From contig NZ_CP125295.1 in the NCBI RefSeq assembly GCF_030412785.1, forward strand, positions 3,286,001-3,350,000: a stretch of DNA of 64,000 nucleotides, written 5' to 3'. The notes beneath the pieces were generated by a model, which ran no database searches, was not told where the DNA came from, and saw nothing but the letters and a program-made list of their open reading frames with translations. This document shows positions 15,697 to 24,514 of the stretch, piece after piece (the first letter of the stretch is position 1; each line of letters begins with the position of its first letter). The DNA comes from Paraburkholderia sabiae (GTDB taxonomy: Bacteria; Pseudomonadota; Gammaproteobacteria; Burkholderiales; Burkholderiaceae). The position numbers and the translations under genes were made by a program.

Positions 15697-16869
15697 TCAC
15701 ACTACGTTTTTTTCGACGATCGGCCGGTTCTCCAGCACGCGCGCAAAACCGAGCGACGAAAGATCGAGCGTCGTGTAGCGGCCGTGCAGAATCAGTTCGC
15801 TGACACCGCGCCCGGTCGCCGGGCCTTGCTGCAATCCGTGGCCGCTGAAACCGTTGGCGAAGATGCAATTATCGATGTCCGGGTGGTGGCCGATGATCGC
15901 GTTCTGATCGAGCACGTTGTACTCGTAATAGCCCGACCAGCAATGCTCGACCCGCAACGCTTCGAACTGCGGCACGCGATGCGCGAGCGTCGGCCATATC
16001 ACGTCGTCGAACAATGCGTGATCGACTTCGTCGAGGGGGAGATCGTCGGGATCGTTATCCGCCGAAGGCGACGTGCCGCAGATAAACGACGTGCCCTCAG
16101 GGCGGAAATACACGCCCGTCGGATCGATCAGCAGCGGACAAGGCCCGAGCTTCGCCGGTGAGCTGACGTTAAAGATGCTGCGGCGGCGCGCATACACGGG
16201 CAACTCGATGCCCGCCATCGACGCCACGCGCCGCGACCACGCGCCCGCCGCGTTGACGACGACGTCGCACGCAAACGTCTCGCCGCTCGCGGTCGAAACG
16301 TGCGTAACGCGCCGCCCTTCGCGATGCAGCGCCGTCACATCGTCGGCGACATAGCGCGCGCCCAGCGCCTGCGCCTTCTTGCGCAGCGCCTGCACGAGAC
16401 CGTAGCCGTCGAACCAGCCTTCGCCCGTTTCGCCGAATGCGCCCGCGCTCAGATCGTCGGTGTTGAGCCACGGAAAGCGCGCGCCCAGCGCCGTGCTGTC
16501 GAGCAGCGTGATGTCCGCGCCGAGACGCTTCTGCAGCGCGTGATTCTCGCGCAGCGTCGCTTCGCCCGCAGGCGTCGCGAGGAAAAGATAGCCGCCTTCG
16601 TGAAGATCGATGGAAGGCTTCGTGCCGTCGATCTCAAGCCGTTCGCCGATCGTCCGCAAGAACTCGATGCCGTACAGCGACATCTCGATCGACAACGGCG
16701 TGGAGAACTGCTGCCGGATCGACGCCGCCGACAACGCCGACGACGAGCGCGCATAAGTCGGATCGCGTTCGATCACCGTGACGCTGACGCTCGGGTCCGA
16801 CAGACGCAAGAAATACGCGATCGAACTGCCGATCACGCCTCCACCGACAACGACGACTTTCGAACTCAC
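15697..16869 (-). CDS. FAD-dependent amino-acid oxidase (DAO family; candidate L-pipecolate oxidase)
   Basis: A 390-residue flavoprotein. The dinucleotide-binding motif VVVVGGGVIGSSIAYFLR starts at residue 4. FNVSSPAKLGPCPLLIDPTG and the C-terminal GFSGHGLQQGPATGRGVSEL are typical of the DAO/sarcosine oxidase family. The GTG at 16869 is preferred because GAGGTGG lies just upstream and the FAD motif then sits at the usual N-terminal place; a longer start at 16902 is possible. The neighbouring ALDH7 enzyme oxidises a semialdehyde that an oxidase of this kind could supply (the AmaA/AmaB pairing known from Pseudomonas). Substrate assignment is inferred; glycine, sarcosine or another imino acid is possible. 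Confidence 0.72.
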   Translation of the reverse strand: MSSKVVVVGGGVIGSSIAYFLRLSDPSVSVTVIERDPTYARSSSALSAASIRQQFSTPLSIEMSLYGIEFLRTIGERLEIDGTKPSIDLHEGGYLFLATPAGEATLRENHALQKRLGADITLLDSTALGARFPWLNTDDLSAGAFGETGEGWFDGYGLVQALRKKAQALGARYVADDVTALHREGRRVTHVSTASGETFACDVVVNAAGAWSRRVASMAGIELPVYARRRSIFNVSSPAKLGPCPLLIDPTGVYFRPEGTSFICGTSPSADNDPDDLPLDEVDHALFDDVIWPTLAHRVPQFEALRVEHCWSGYYEYNVLDQNAIIGHHPDIDNCIFANGFSGHGLQQGPATGRGVSELILHGRYTTLDLSSLGFARVLENRPIVEKNVV

Positions 16870-16997
16870 AGGCCACCTCAGACGAAGCGGGTCGGCGGAC
16901 AACGCATGTCCGCGACGGGCTGAAAAGCGATATTGGATCGAACACCGGACAGCGGCACGTTACGGCACACGAAGGCCGAACGCGCCGCGCCGAAACA

Positions 16998-18497
16998 TCA
17001 GCCGATGTTGAAGTCGATGCCCTGCGCGAGCGGCAGCGCCGACGAGTAGTTGACGGTATTCGTCGCGCGGCGCATGTACGCCTTCCACGCATCCGAACCG
17101 GACTCGCGCCCGCCGCCCGTTTCCTTCTCGCCGCCGAACGCGCCGCCGATTTCCGCGCCGCTCGGTCCGATGTTCACGTTCGCGATGCCGCAGTCGCTGC
17201 CCGAGTCCGACAGGAAACGCTCGGCTTCGCGCAGGTCCGTCGTGAACACGCACGACGACAGGCCGTGATGCGCTGCGTTGTTCATCGCGACGGCATCGTC
17301 GAAGTCCTTGTAGCGCAGCACGTAGAGAATCGGCGCGAAGGTTTCTTTGAGCACGACGGCTGTTTGCGACGGCATTTCGACGAGCGCCGGACGCACGTAA
17401 TAGCCGTTCTCGTAGCCTTTCACTTCGACGCGCTCGCCGCCCGTCACCTTGCCGCCTTCGGCTGCCGCCTGTTGCAGCGCTTCCTGCATGCGCGCGAACG
17501 ACTGCTTGTCGATCAGCGGTCCCATCAGCGTGCCCTTTTCGAGCGGATTGCCGATCGGCACCTTCGCGTACAGCTGCTTCAGACGCTCGACGGTCTGCTC
17601 ATACACGCTCTCGTGCACGAAAAGTCGGCGCAGCGACGTGCAGCGCTGACCCGCCGTGCCGACCGCCGAAAACAGGATGCCGCGCAGCGCGAGTTCCTGA
17701 TCGGCCGTCTGCGCGACGATGCCTGCATTGTTGCCGCCGAGTTCGAGCAGCGAGCGGCCGAAGCGCTTCGCCACTTCGACGCCGACCGTGCGGCCCATTT
17801 CCGTGCTGCCCGTCGCACTGACGATCGACGCGCGCGGGTCCGCGACCAGCTTCGCGCCGACGTCGCGTCCGCCGTTGACGACGGCTGTCAGGCCCGCGGG
17901 CGCATCACCGAATTCCTTCAGTGCTTCGTTGAGGATCTGGTTGACGGCGAGCGCCGTCAGCGGTGTTTTCTCCGACGGCTTCCATACGACAGCATTGCCG
18001 CACACGAGCGCCAGCGCCGCATTCCACGACCACACGGCCGCCGGGAAATTGAACGCCGAGATCACGACGCAAGTGCCCATCGGATGCCACGATTCGGCCA
18101 TCCGGTGGCCCGGGCGCTCCGAGGCGATCGTCAGACCGTACAGCTGGCGCGACAGGCCGACCGCGAAGTCGCAGATATCGATCATTTCCTGCACTTCGCC
18201 GAGGCCTTCCTGCAGGATCTTGCCCGTCTCCAGCGTGATGATGCTGCCGAGCGCCTGCTTCTTCTCGCGCAGACGCTGGCCCAGCAGACGCACGAGTTCG
18301 CCGCGGCGCGGCGCGGGCACGTTGCGCCATTGCTCGAAGGCCTGCTTCGCGTTGGACAGAATGCCGTCGACGTCCGCCGCCGTCTGGCTGGCCACGCGGC
18401 CGATGAGTTCGCCCGTGATGGGCGAGTGGACAGCGATATCGCCTGCTTGCGCTGCGTCTGCGATGCCGAGATCGGCAAGGATGCTCGATGCGTTCAT
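16998..18497 (-). CDS. amaB: ALDH7-family aldehyde dehydrogenase (alpha-aminoadipic semialdehyde dehydrogenase-like)
   Basis: A 499-residue NAD(P)-dependent dehydrogenase. The catalytic Cys286 lies in GTAGQRCTSLRR, the general base Glu252 in LLELGGNNAG, and the cofactor-binding region in SAFNFPAAVWSWNAALALVCG. The ELGGNN and GQRCTSLRR forms are characteristic of the ALDH7/antiquitin group that oxidises alpha-aminoadipic semialdehyde (piperideine-6-carboxylate) to alpha-aminoadipate in lysine and pipecolate breakdown. ATG at 18497 is chosen; GGGAATC is upstream. A putative operator lies 10 bases before the start. It is probably co-regulated with the oxidase downstream, though 128 bases separate them. 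Confidence 0.75.
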   Translation of the reverse strand: MNASSILADLGIADAAQAGDIAVHSPITGELIGRVASQTAADVDGILSNAKQAFEQWRNVPAPRRGELVRLLGQRLREKKQALGSIITLETGKILQEGLGEVQEMIDICDFAVGLSRQLYGLTIASERPGHRMAESWHPMGTCVVISAFNFPAAVWSWNAALALVCGNAVVWKPSEKTPLTALAVNQILNEALKEFGDAPAGLTAVVNGGRDVGAKLVADPRASIVSATGSTEMGRTVGVEVAKRFGRSLLELGGNNAGIVAQTADQELALRGILFSAVGTAGQRCTSLRRLFVHESVYEQTVERLKQLYAKVPIGNPLEKGTLMGPLIDKQSFARMQEALQQAAAEGGKVTGGERVEVKGYENGYYVRPALVEMPSQTAVVLKETFAPILYVLRYKDFDDAVAMNNAAHHGLSSCVFTTDLREAERFLSDSGSDCGIANVNIGPSGAEIGGAFGGEKETGGGRESGSDAWKAYMRRATNTVNYSSALPLAQGIDFNIG

Positions 18498-18506
18498 CTT
18501 GATTCC

Positions 18507-18786
18507 CTTATTTCCGATACGAAACAAAAGTAAGTCCGGAAACTATACACGCCGTGATTTATGTCGACAAGCGGCGCTGCGACATGATTTTGCGAGATCG
18601 GCCAGTGCCTGAAAAATCGCAAAATACGAGGGTTTTCCCGGGTTTTTGCCTGCGATACTTCCCAGCGCAGCACAGCTTCGGGCACACTCTCCAGATTCGT
18701 TTCAGATCGGAAATAAGCAGGCCTGGATGGCCCCGGACACCTTCAGCACGGACGTCCGCGAGATGCTGGATGTTATGATCGGAAAC
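18507..18786. promoter_or_regulatory. Repeated operator-like sites between divergent genes
   Basis: CTTATTTCCGATACGAAAC (18507-18525) and GTTTCAGATCGGAAATAAG (18699-18717) are inverted copies matching at 17 of 19 positions. A third partial copy, GATCGGAAAC, lies at 18777-18786, about 35 bases before the regulator start. The first copy overlaps the 5' leader of the dehydrogenase. They are good candidates for binding sites of the adjacent XRE-cupin regulator. Confidence 0.55.
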
Positions 18787-18820
18787 ACGAAAAGTCTTAC
18801 CCCGCAAGTCGCTCATATTC

Positions 18821-19450
18821 ATGGATACCTCGCTCACCAAGTCGTCCGAATCCTCGACGTCCGATCTCGGCCGCCGCGTGCGCGCCGCGCGGCTCGCCCA
18901 CGATCTGACGCTCGAAACAGCGAGCCGTTTGTGCGGCGTGTCGCGCTCGACGTTATCGAAAATCGAAAACGGCCTGATGTCGCCGACCTTCGACGTGCTG
19001 CAAAAGATCGTCGTGGGACTGAAGATCGATCTGGGCGAACTGTTCGGCTCGACGCCGAAGCTGAATGCAAGCGGCCGGCGCGCGCTCACGCGCAAGGACG
19101 CCGGTCAGCGTCACGCGTATCGCGGCTATCAGATGGAACTGCTGGCGACGGACCTCGCGCACAAGGCGATGCTGCCCTTCCGCATCCGGATCACGGCGCA
19201 CACGCTTGACGCGTTCGACGACTGGGGCCGCCACGAAGGCGAAGAGTTTCTGTATGTGATTAGCGGCAGCGTGTGCCTGTACTCGGAGCTGTACGCGCCG
19301 ACGCATCTGAATGCGGGCGACAGCCTCTACTTCGACAGCCGCACAGGTCATGCGGCCGTCTCGACGAGCGACGAAGACGCGGAAGTGCTGTGGATGGCGA
19401 CCAATGCCGATCTGCCGCACGCGGGCGGCGGCAATACATCGAAGAAGTAA
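18821..19450 (+). CDS. XRE-family transcriptional regulator with C-terminal cupin domain
   Basis: A 209-residue regulator. The helix-turn-helix occupies about residues 15-70 (RVRAARLAHDLTLETASRL, then VSRSTLSKIENGLMSPTF). A cupin fold follows from about residue 125 (HEGEEFLYVISGSVCLYSEL, then LNAGDSLYFDSRTGH), a sensor domain for a small ligand. Such proteins commonly control amino-acid and amine catabolism. It is divergent from the semialdehyde dehydrogenase and shares with it the inverted operator-like repeats, so it probably autoregulates and controls that gene. Whether it represses or activates is not visible. Confidence 0.85.
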   Translation: MDTSLTKSSESSTSDLGRRVRAARLAHDLTLETASRLCGVSRSTLSKIENGLMSPTFDVLQKIVVGLKIDLGELFGSTPKLNASGRRALTRKDAGQRHAYRGYQMELLATDLAHKAMLPFRIRITAHTLDAFDDWGRHEGEEFLYVISGSVCLYSELYAPTHLNAGDSLYFDSRTGHAAVSTSDEDAEVLWMATNADLPHAGGGNTSKK

Positions 19451-19468
19451 GGCCTAAAACAGGGTCTT

Positions 19469-20596
19469 TTATGAAGTCGAACGCGCCTGCGCGAGCGCGC
19501 TGAGATTGCCTTCGCCAAAACCGTGATGGCCTTTGCGCTGCACGATCTCGAAGAAAATGTCCCCTTCGCGGCGCCGCACGAACGTCTGAAAGAACAGCAG
19601 CGGCATGCCATCCGCGCCGATCTCGCCGTCGACGAGAATCCGGCCGCGCTTCAAGCGCTCGATATCGAGCCCATGCCCCGGCAAACGCGCGTCGATCTGC
19701 TCGTAGTACGCAGCCGGCGGCTCGACCAGTTCGATGCCGTTGGCCAGCAGCTGGTCGACGCACGCGAAGATGTCGTCGGTGGCGAGCGCGATGTGCTGCA
19801 CGCCCTCGCCCGGATGATCGGGCAGATACTCGTGCATCAGGCTCGTGCGGCGCGTGCCTTCCTCGTACAGCGGAATGCGGATCGCGCCACACGGCGACAC
19901 CATCACGCGCGATTCCGCCGACACATGCCAGTTCGCGTGCAGCTCGTGAATTTCGCGGAAATTGAGCAGCTCGCGATAGAAATCGATCCACTCCTGCATG
20001 CGGCCCGCGCCGACCGTTTGCGTCAGATGATCGACGGCCACGAGACCCGTGCCGACGTGACTCAGATCGGCTTGCGCGGTGCTGACTTCGATCGGACGAA
20101 AGTCGATGTCGAAGATGGAAATGTCGCCGAGGCCGCCTTGCTGGCCGCCGCGCCCGCGCCAGCGGTCGATGAAATAGATGTGCGAATCGCCGATGCCCTG
20201 AATGGCGGGAATCGTGAGTTCGCCCTTGCCGATGCGCTCGCCTTCGAACGACCACGCGCCGAGTTCGGTTGCGCGGTCGTAAGCGCGCTGGGCATCGGCG
20301 ACGCGAATGCCGATCGCGCAGATGCCGACGCCGTATTCTTCCGCGTAACGCTCGGCGAACGAATCCGGCTCGGCATTCAGCAGGAAATTCATGTCGGCCT
20401 GACGGAACAGCGTCACGTCCTTGCTGATATGACGCGCGATCGGCTTGAAGCCGAGCTTCACGAACGTATCGGCAAGTATTTGCGGGTTGCGCGCCGCGAA
20501 TTCGACGAACTCGATGCCGGCTGTGCCGAGCGGATTGTGCTCCGGGTCCGCGACGGCCTTGAGCGCGTCGTTAGGGGTCGGCAGGTCGCTGGGCAT
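19469..20596 (-). CDS. hppD: 4-hydroxyphenylpyruvate dioxygenase-like VOC enzyme
   Basis: About 375 residues, two vicinal-oxygen-chelate domains. The three predicted iron ligands are His in GLVAVDHLTQTV, His in GVQHIALATDDI, and Glu in DIFFEIVQRKGHHGFGEGN, the HPPD family signature at the C-terminus. The reaction would be 4-hydroxyphenylpyruvate + O2 to homogentisate + CO2 in tyrosine breakdown. The ATG at 20596 has GGAG upstream; the ATG at 20608 is an alternative. It faces the end of the XRE regulator gene and is not in an operon with pca genes. A related dioxygenase with another keto-acid substrate is possible. Confidence 0.8.
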   Translation of the reverse strand: MPSDLPTPNDALKAVADPEHNPLGTAGIEFVEFAARNPQILADTFVKLGFKPIARHISKDVTLFRQADMNFLLNAEPDSFAERYAEEYGVGICAIGIRVADAQRAYDRATELGAWSFEGERIGKGELTIPAIQGIGDSHIYFIDRWRGRGGQQGGLGDISIFDIDFRPIEVSTAQADLSHVGTGLVAVDHLTQTVGAGRMQEWIDFYRELLNFREIHELHANWHVSAESRVMVSPCGAIRIPLYEEGTRRTSLMHEYLPDHPGEGVQHIALATDDIFACVDQLLANGIELVEPPAAYYEQIDARLPGHGLDIERLKRGRILVDGEIGADGMPLLFFQTFVRRREGDIFFEIVQRKGHHGFGEGNLSALAQARSTS

Positions 20597-20726
20597 GTGC
20601 ATCTCCATGATCGTGCGATTTCAACTCGGCAGACAAACAGGTCGGGGGCGTCGCGCATCGTGTTTTACACCGCGCGGCGGCACTCGTGCAACCCTCAATT
20701 TTGTACTATTCGGTTCAAAGATGCAC

Positions 20727-21791
20727 CTATCGGCGCGATGTGCCCGACAATGGCTTCGCGGCGCTGTCGTTCGTCTCTTTGGCCGCGCCGCCCTTCACGC
20801 GGCCCTTCGCAGTTTTTCCTCGCGCGCGCTGTCCTTCTTCGGCGCGCCCCTGCGCATTGCGCGCGAGCCGTTCGCGCGCAACCTTGCGCACGGCCTCGAT
20901 CAGCGCGCGGCCAACGGGCGTCGGCTGCGTATCCGAGCGCAGGATCAGACCGACAGGTTCCTCGGTGCCCGCGACGGGCAACGGCAACGGCGTCAGCAAG
21001 CCATGCGCCAGTTCGTACTCGATTGCGCTGCGCGGCACGAACCACACGGCGTCGTTTTCCAGCGCGAGCGCGCGCCCGACCGACACCGACAGCACCTCGA
21101 CGAACGACGACAGCGGCGGCACCGCCCACGCGCGCAACAGGCTTTCCGCCGACTGCCGGATCAGCGTGCCGTACGGCGGCACGACCACGCAAAAATCGAG
21201 CAAATGTGCAGCCGGCGACGCCCCGCCCGACGCCAGCGGATGCCCCGCGCGCACGACGGCGATCAGCGGCTCGCTGTACAGCTGCTCGAACGTGAGGCCG
21301 ACCATCCGCTCGGGATCGGCCAGCCGGCCGACGGCGAATTCGATCGAGCCCGCTTTCAGGCGCTCCAGCAACTCGGTGTTCGAACCCGTCTTGAACCGCA
21401 CGATCGCGTTCGGCCACTGCTCGCCGAAGAGCCGCATCACGGGCGGCACGAGCGACGTGGCGACGGTCGGCAGCACGCCGATATCGAGCGTCGCAGCCGT
21501 TTCGCCCTCCACACGCGCGAGCAGGTCGACGCCCTGGCGCAGCGCGCTCACGCAGGCGCTCGCGTGCGGCATGAAGAGTTGCCCTTCGCGCGTCGGCACC
21601 GCGCCATGCCGGCCGCGCTCGAAGAGCCGCACGCCTAATATTTCTTCAAGCTCGGCGACCGTCTTCGAGACGGCCGGCTGCGTGATCGACAGGCTCTCCG
21701 CAGCCTTCTGCACGCCGCCGAACTGCGCGACGGCCAGAAAGCACTGTAGATGCCGGAATTTGACGCGGCTGTCCGCGAGGCTTCGTTGCAT
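20727..21791 (-). CDS. pcaQ: LysR-type regulator of protocatechuate genes
   Basis: A 354-residue LysR-type regulator. The winged helix-turn-helix is at about residues 10-70 (FRHLQCFLAVAQFGGVQKAA, SITQPAVSKTVAELEEILGV), followed by an effector-binding domain; the FRHLQCFLAVA and HGAVPTREG features suit PcaQ. It has an unusual basic C-terminal tail of about 45 residues (KTAKGRVKGGAAKE region), longer than typical LysR proteins. It is divergent from pcaHG with 109 bases between starts and should activate them in response to a beta-ketoadipate pathway intermediate. A palindromic LysR box overlaps its own start. Confidence 0.85.
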   Translation of the reverse strand: MQRSLADSRVKFRHLQCFLAVAQFGGVQKAAESLSITQPAVSKTVAELEEILGVRLFERGRHGAVPTREGQLFMPHASACVSALRQGVDLLARVEGETAATLDIGVLPTVATSLVPPVMRLFGEQWPNAIVRFKTGSNTELLERLKAGSIEFAVGRLADPERMVGLTFEQLYSEPLIAVVRAGHPLASGGASPAAHLLDFCVVVPPYGTLIRQSAESLLRAWAVPPLSSFVEVLSVSVGRALALENDAVWFVPRSAIEYELAHGLLTPLPLPVAGTEEPVGLILRSDTQPTPVGRALIEAVRKVARERLARNAQGRAEEGQRARGKTAKGRVKGGAAKETNDSAAKPLSGTSRR

Positions 21792-21804
21792 AACGGATCG
21801 TTAT
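21790..21804. promoter_or_regulatory. LysR-type (PcaQ) operator
   Basis: ATAACGGATCGTTAT is a perfect 6-bp inverted repeat with a 3-base spacer and contains a T-N11-A LysR box. It overlaps the pcaQ start codon and lies about 100 bases upstream of pcaH, where a shared regulator/target site is expected. It resembles the published ATAAC-type PcaQ half-sites. Confidence 0.65.
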
Positions 21805-21900
21805 ACGAGATACGAAAAAACGTCATTTTGCATAACTTCTTCGCTTCTATAAAGTCACGTCATCCACTATCCATAAACGAATCCCCAAGGAGACAGCTGA

Positions 21901-22604
21901 TGGACGATTCCATTCTGAGTCCGCGCGACTTCCCCTCGCATCCCGCCTATGTCCATGCGCCGTATGGATCGTCCGTCAAGCGCGGCCCGACGCTGCCGCT
22001 GATTCCCCTGAAAGAACGCCTGCGCGACCAGCGCGTGCCCGTCTACGGCGCGGAAGATCTCGGCGCGCTCGATAACGACCTGACGCGCAATGCCGCGAAG
22101 AACGGCGAGCCGCTCGGCGAACGCATCATCGTGACGGGCCGCGTGCTCGACGAAGGTGGCCGTCCGGTACGCAATACGCTCGTCGAAGTGTGGCAGGCGA
22201 ACGCCGCCGGCCGTTACGTGCACAAGAACGACCAGCACGACGCGCCGCTCGATCCGAACTTCCTCGGCGCAGGCCGCTGCCTGACCGACAACGACGGCCG
22301 TTATCGCTTCATGACGATCAAGCCGGGTGCGTATCCGTGGGGCAATCACCCGAACGCGTGGCGTCCGAATCACATCCACTTCTCGCTGTTCGGCGATTAT
22401 TTCGGCTCGCGTCTCGTCACGCAGATGTACTTCCCCGGCGATCCGCTGCTCCAGTACGACCCGATCTTCCAGGGCACGCCCGAAGGCGCCCGCGACCGTC
22501 TGATTTCGCGCTTCACGCTCGACGTGACGCAAGAGAACTACGCGCTCGGCTACGAATTCGACATCGTGCTGCGCGGTCCGAACGAAACCCCGATGGAGCG
22601 CTAA
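21901..22604 (+). CDS. pcaH: Protocatechuate 3,4-dioxygenase beta subunit
   Basis: A 234-residue intradiol dioxygenase subunit carrying the active-site iron. All four Fe(III) ligands are present by comparison with the Pseudomonas enzyme: Tyr106 (GRYVHK), Tyr145 (GAYPW), His158 and His160 (NHIHFS). With the alpha subunit it cleaves protocatechuate between the hydroxyls to beta-carboxy-cis,cis-muconate, the entry step of the beta-ketoadipate pathway. The ATG at 21901 has AAGGAGACAGCTG just upstream. pcaG follows after 2 bases. Downstream pathway genes (pcaB, C, D, I, J) are not in this window. Confidence 0.95.
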
Positions 22605-22606
22605 TC

Positions 22607-23197
22607 ATGACGACGCTTAAGCAAACCCCTTCGCAAACCGTCGGGCCGTACTTCGCCTATGGCCTGTGCCCGCAGCAGTACAACTTCGATCTGAAGAGCC
22701 TGTTTACGGGTGTTGTGGCCGATCGCGAGGCAGCGGGCGAACACATCACCGTGGTCGGTCAGGTGTTCGACGGCGACGGCGCCATCATCGGCGATGCGAT
22801 GATCGAAGTGCAGCAGGTGGACAGCGAAGGCCGCTATCCGGCGTCGCGAGAAGAAGTGGCGAAGACGGGCTTTCGCGGTTTTGCGCGCTTCGGCACGGGC
22901 ACGGATCCGCAGAAGCGATTTATCATCGAAACGGTGAAGCCGGGCCGTGCGTCGCCCGACGAAGCGCCGCATCTGAACGTGATCGTGACGATGCGCGGCA
23001 TGCTGCTGCATACGTTCACGCGCGTCTATTTCGACGACGAAGCCGCTGCGAACGACAAAGACCCCGTGCTCGCCAGCGTGCCCGCCGAACGCCGCGCGAC
23101 GCTCGTCGCAAAGCGCGAATCGAACGCGGGCAATGCCGTCTATCGCTTCGACATCCGCATGCAAGGTCCGAACGAAACGGTGTTCTTCGACCTGTGA
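22607..23197 (+). CDS. pcaG: Protocatechuate 3,4-dioxygenase alpha subunit
   Basis: A 196-residue partner of PcaH. It has the same fold (QTPSQTVGPYFAYGL at the start, APHLNVIVTMRGMLLHTFTR in the core, YRFDIRMQGPNETVFFDL at the end) but lacks the iron ligands, as expected for the alpha chain, which helps shape the active site. It begins 2 bases after the pcaH stop and uses the end of pcaH for its ribosome-binding site. A double-hairpin terminator follows. Confidence 0.95.
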   Translation: MTTLKQTPSQTVGPYFAYGLCPQQYNFDLKSLFTGVVADREAAGEHITVVGQVFDGDGAIIGDAMIEVQQVDSEGRYPASREEVAKTGFRGFARFGTGTDPQKRFIIETVKPGRASPDEAPHLNVIVTMRGMLLHTFTRVYFDDEAAANDKDPVLASVPAERRATLVAKRESNAGNAVYRFDIRMQGPNETVFFDL

Positions 23198-23273
23198 TGC
23201 AATGCACGGCATGTGAACCTCGCGAGCGTTTTATGCAAGGTTCATCGCCAGTTCATAAATGAGCGTTAGGATG

Positions 23274-23346
23274 CGTTGCGCGAGTCAAATCGCGCAACGA
23301 AACTCCGAGCAGTTTTTGGATGCCCGCTTCGACGCGGGCTTTTTTT
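23274..23346 (+). terminator. Double hairpin ending the pcaHG transcript
   Basis: First a perfect 10-bp stem, CGTTGCGCGA (23274-23283) with TCGCGCAACG (23290-23299). Then GCCCGC (23322-23327) with GCGGGC (23334-23339), followed by seven T residues. The second is a typical Rho-independent terminator; the first may stabilise the mRNA end or belong to a 3'-UTR-derived RNA. Confidence 0.75.
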
Positions 23347-23389
23347 CGTCCCGCTCCCGCTTCCGGCTTTAGCGCGCGACGTTTGACAA

Positions 23390-24175
23390 TCAGCTGCGGT
23401 AATCGGAAACGGAATTGTCGATGAGGCGCAAGGCCGCTTCCCACGCGAGTTCCGCGATGCCCTCTTCGTCGTCGCGCGCGAACTGGCTCGCGGTGAGCTT
23501 GCGTACGTGCTCGGGCGGCAGCGTCAATTCCGCATTGCCCGCGAGCGCATCGATCTGGATCTGGCACGCGCGCTCGAGAAAGTAGATTTCCTGAAACGCC
23601 GTCGCCGCCGATTTGCCGCCTGCCAGCAAGCCGTGATTGCGCAGGATCATTGCATTGCAGGTGCCGAGATCGGCAACGAGCCGTTCGCGCTCGCCGAGAT
23701 CGAGCGCAATGCCTTCGTAGTCGTGATACGCGAGCACGCCGTAGAACTTCAGCGCATGCTGGCTGATGGGCAGCAAGCCCTGCTTTTGCGCCGCCACGGC
23801 CGACCCCGCCGACGTATGCGTATGAATCACGAAGCGCATGTCGGGACGCGCCATGTGTACCGCGGAATGAATCGTGAAGCCGGCCGCATTCACGCGATAA
23901 CGCTTCGGATCGGCAGCAACGCTATCCGCGGCTTCGACGACGCGCCCGTCGCGATCGATCTTCACGAGATCCGACGCGCGCATCTCGTGAAAGAGCACGC
24001 CATAGCGGTTGATCAGAAAGTGATGGTCGGGACCGGCCACGCGCGCGGTGATGTGCGTGTCGATCAGATCCGTCATGCGGAAATGCGCGACGAGCCGATA
24101 GAGCGCGGCAAGCTCGCACCGCGTCGCCCATTCTTCGCTGCTATAAGCGGTCTGCTGCATGGTCGTGCCGGACAT
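23390..24175 (-). CDS. Class II aldolase/adducin family protein
   Basis: A 261-residue cytoplasmic protein of the zinc-dependent aldolase/adducin fold. Putative metal ligands are His residues in RFVIHTHTSAGSAVA and in MILRNHGLLAGG; HITARVAGPDHHFLINRYG is the substrate-loop region. Members cleave sugar phosphates or decarboxylate/convert small hydroxy acids, and many are annotated only by domain. It is convergent with pcaG and precedes nothing obviously related, so its substrate is unknown. Confidence 0.85.
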   Translation of the reverse strand: MSGTTMQQTAYSSEEWATRCELAALYRLVAHFRMTDLIDTHITARVAGPDHHFLINRYGVLFHEMRASDLVKIDRDGRVVEAADSVAADPKRYRVNAAGFTIHSAVHMARPDMRFVIHTHTSAGSAVAAQKQGLLPISQHALKFYGVLAYHDYEGIALDLGERERLVADLGTCNAMILRNHGLLAGGKSAATAFQEIYFLERACQIQIDALAGNAELTLPPEHVRKLTASQFARDDEEGIAELAWEAALRLIDNSVSDYRS

Positions 24176-24259
24176 GACGATGTCTCCGTGAAAACAGTCG
24201 TGCGGCGTCTGAACGAAAAGCAGAAACGCAAAAGAGACAGGCGCTCGCGTAAGCGGCGC

Positions 24260-24514
24260 TCAGACGCGAAAGTGCTCGATATCCTGACCGGCGTTGATGG
24301 CGCGTGTGAGCCAGTCGGGACGGTCGCCCGTGCCGTCCCATTCGTGGCCGAATGCATCGCGGTATTTCGGCACGGCGGCGTCGGCGATAAGCGCCGCTTC
24401 GAGCGCATCGAGCGTAATGCCGAATTCCTCCATACGGCGACGGATCCATAAGATCAGCCGCTCACGCGCTTGACCGTCGAGGTCGAGCGTCCGATGTTCC
24501 TCTCGCTCTTTCAT
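24260..24514 (-). CDS. Small H-NS family protein with atypical DNA-binding loop
   Basis: An 84-residue protein with an N-terminal amphipathic helix (about residues 14-45) and a C-terminal H-NS-like segment, KYRDAFGHEWDGTGDRPDWL (residues 50-69). Typical H-NS relatives of Burkholderiales have W-S-G-R-G-R-x-P-x-W here; in this protein the minor-groove-contacting Arg/Gln and Arg are replaced by Thr and Asp. It may therefore bind DNA weakly or act as a partner or antagonist of other H-NS proteins (inference). Start chosen at the ATG 24514; a start at 24556 would add 14 residues. Confidence 0.6.
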   Translation of the reverse strand: MKEREEHRTLDLDGQARERLILWIRRRMEEFGITLDALEAALIADAAVPKYRDAFGHEWDGTGDRPDWLTRAINAGQDIEHFRV

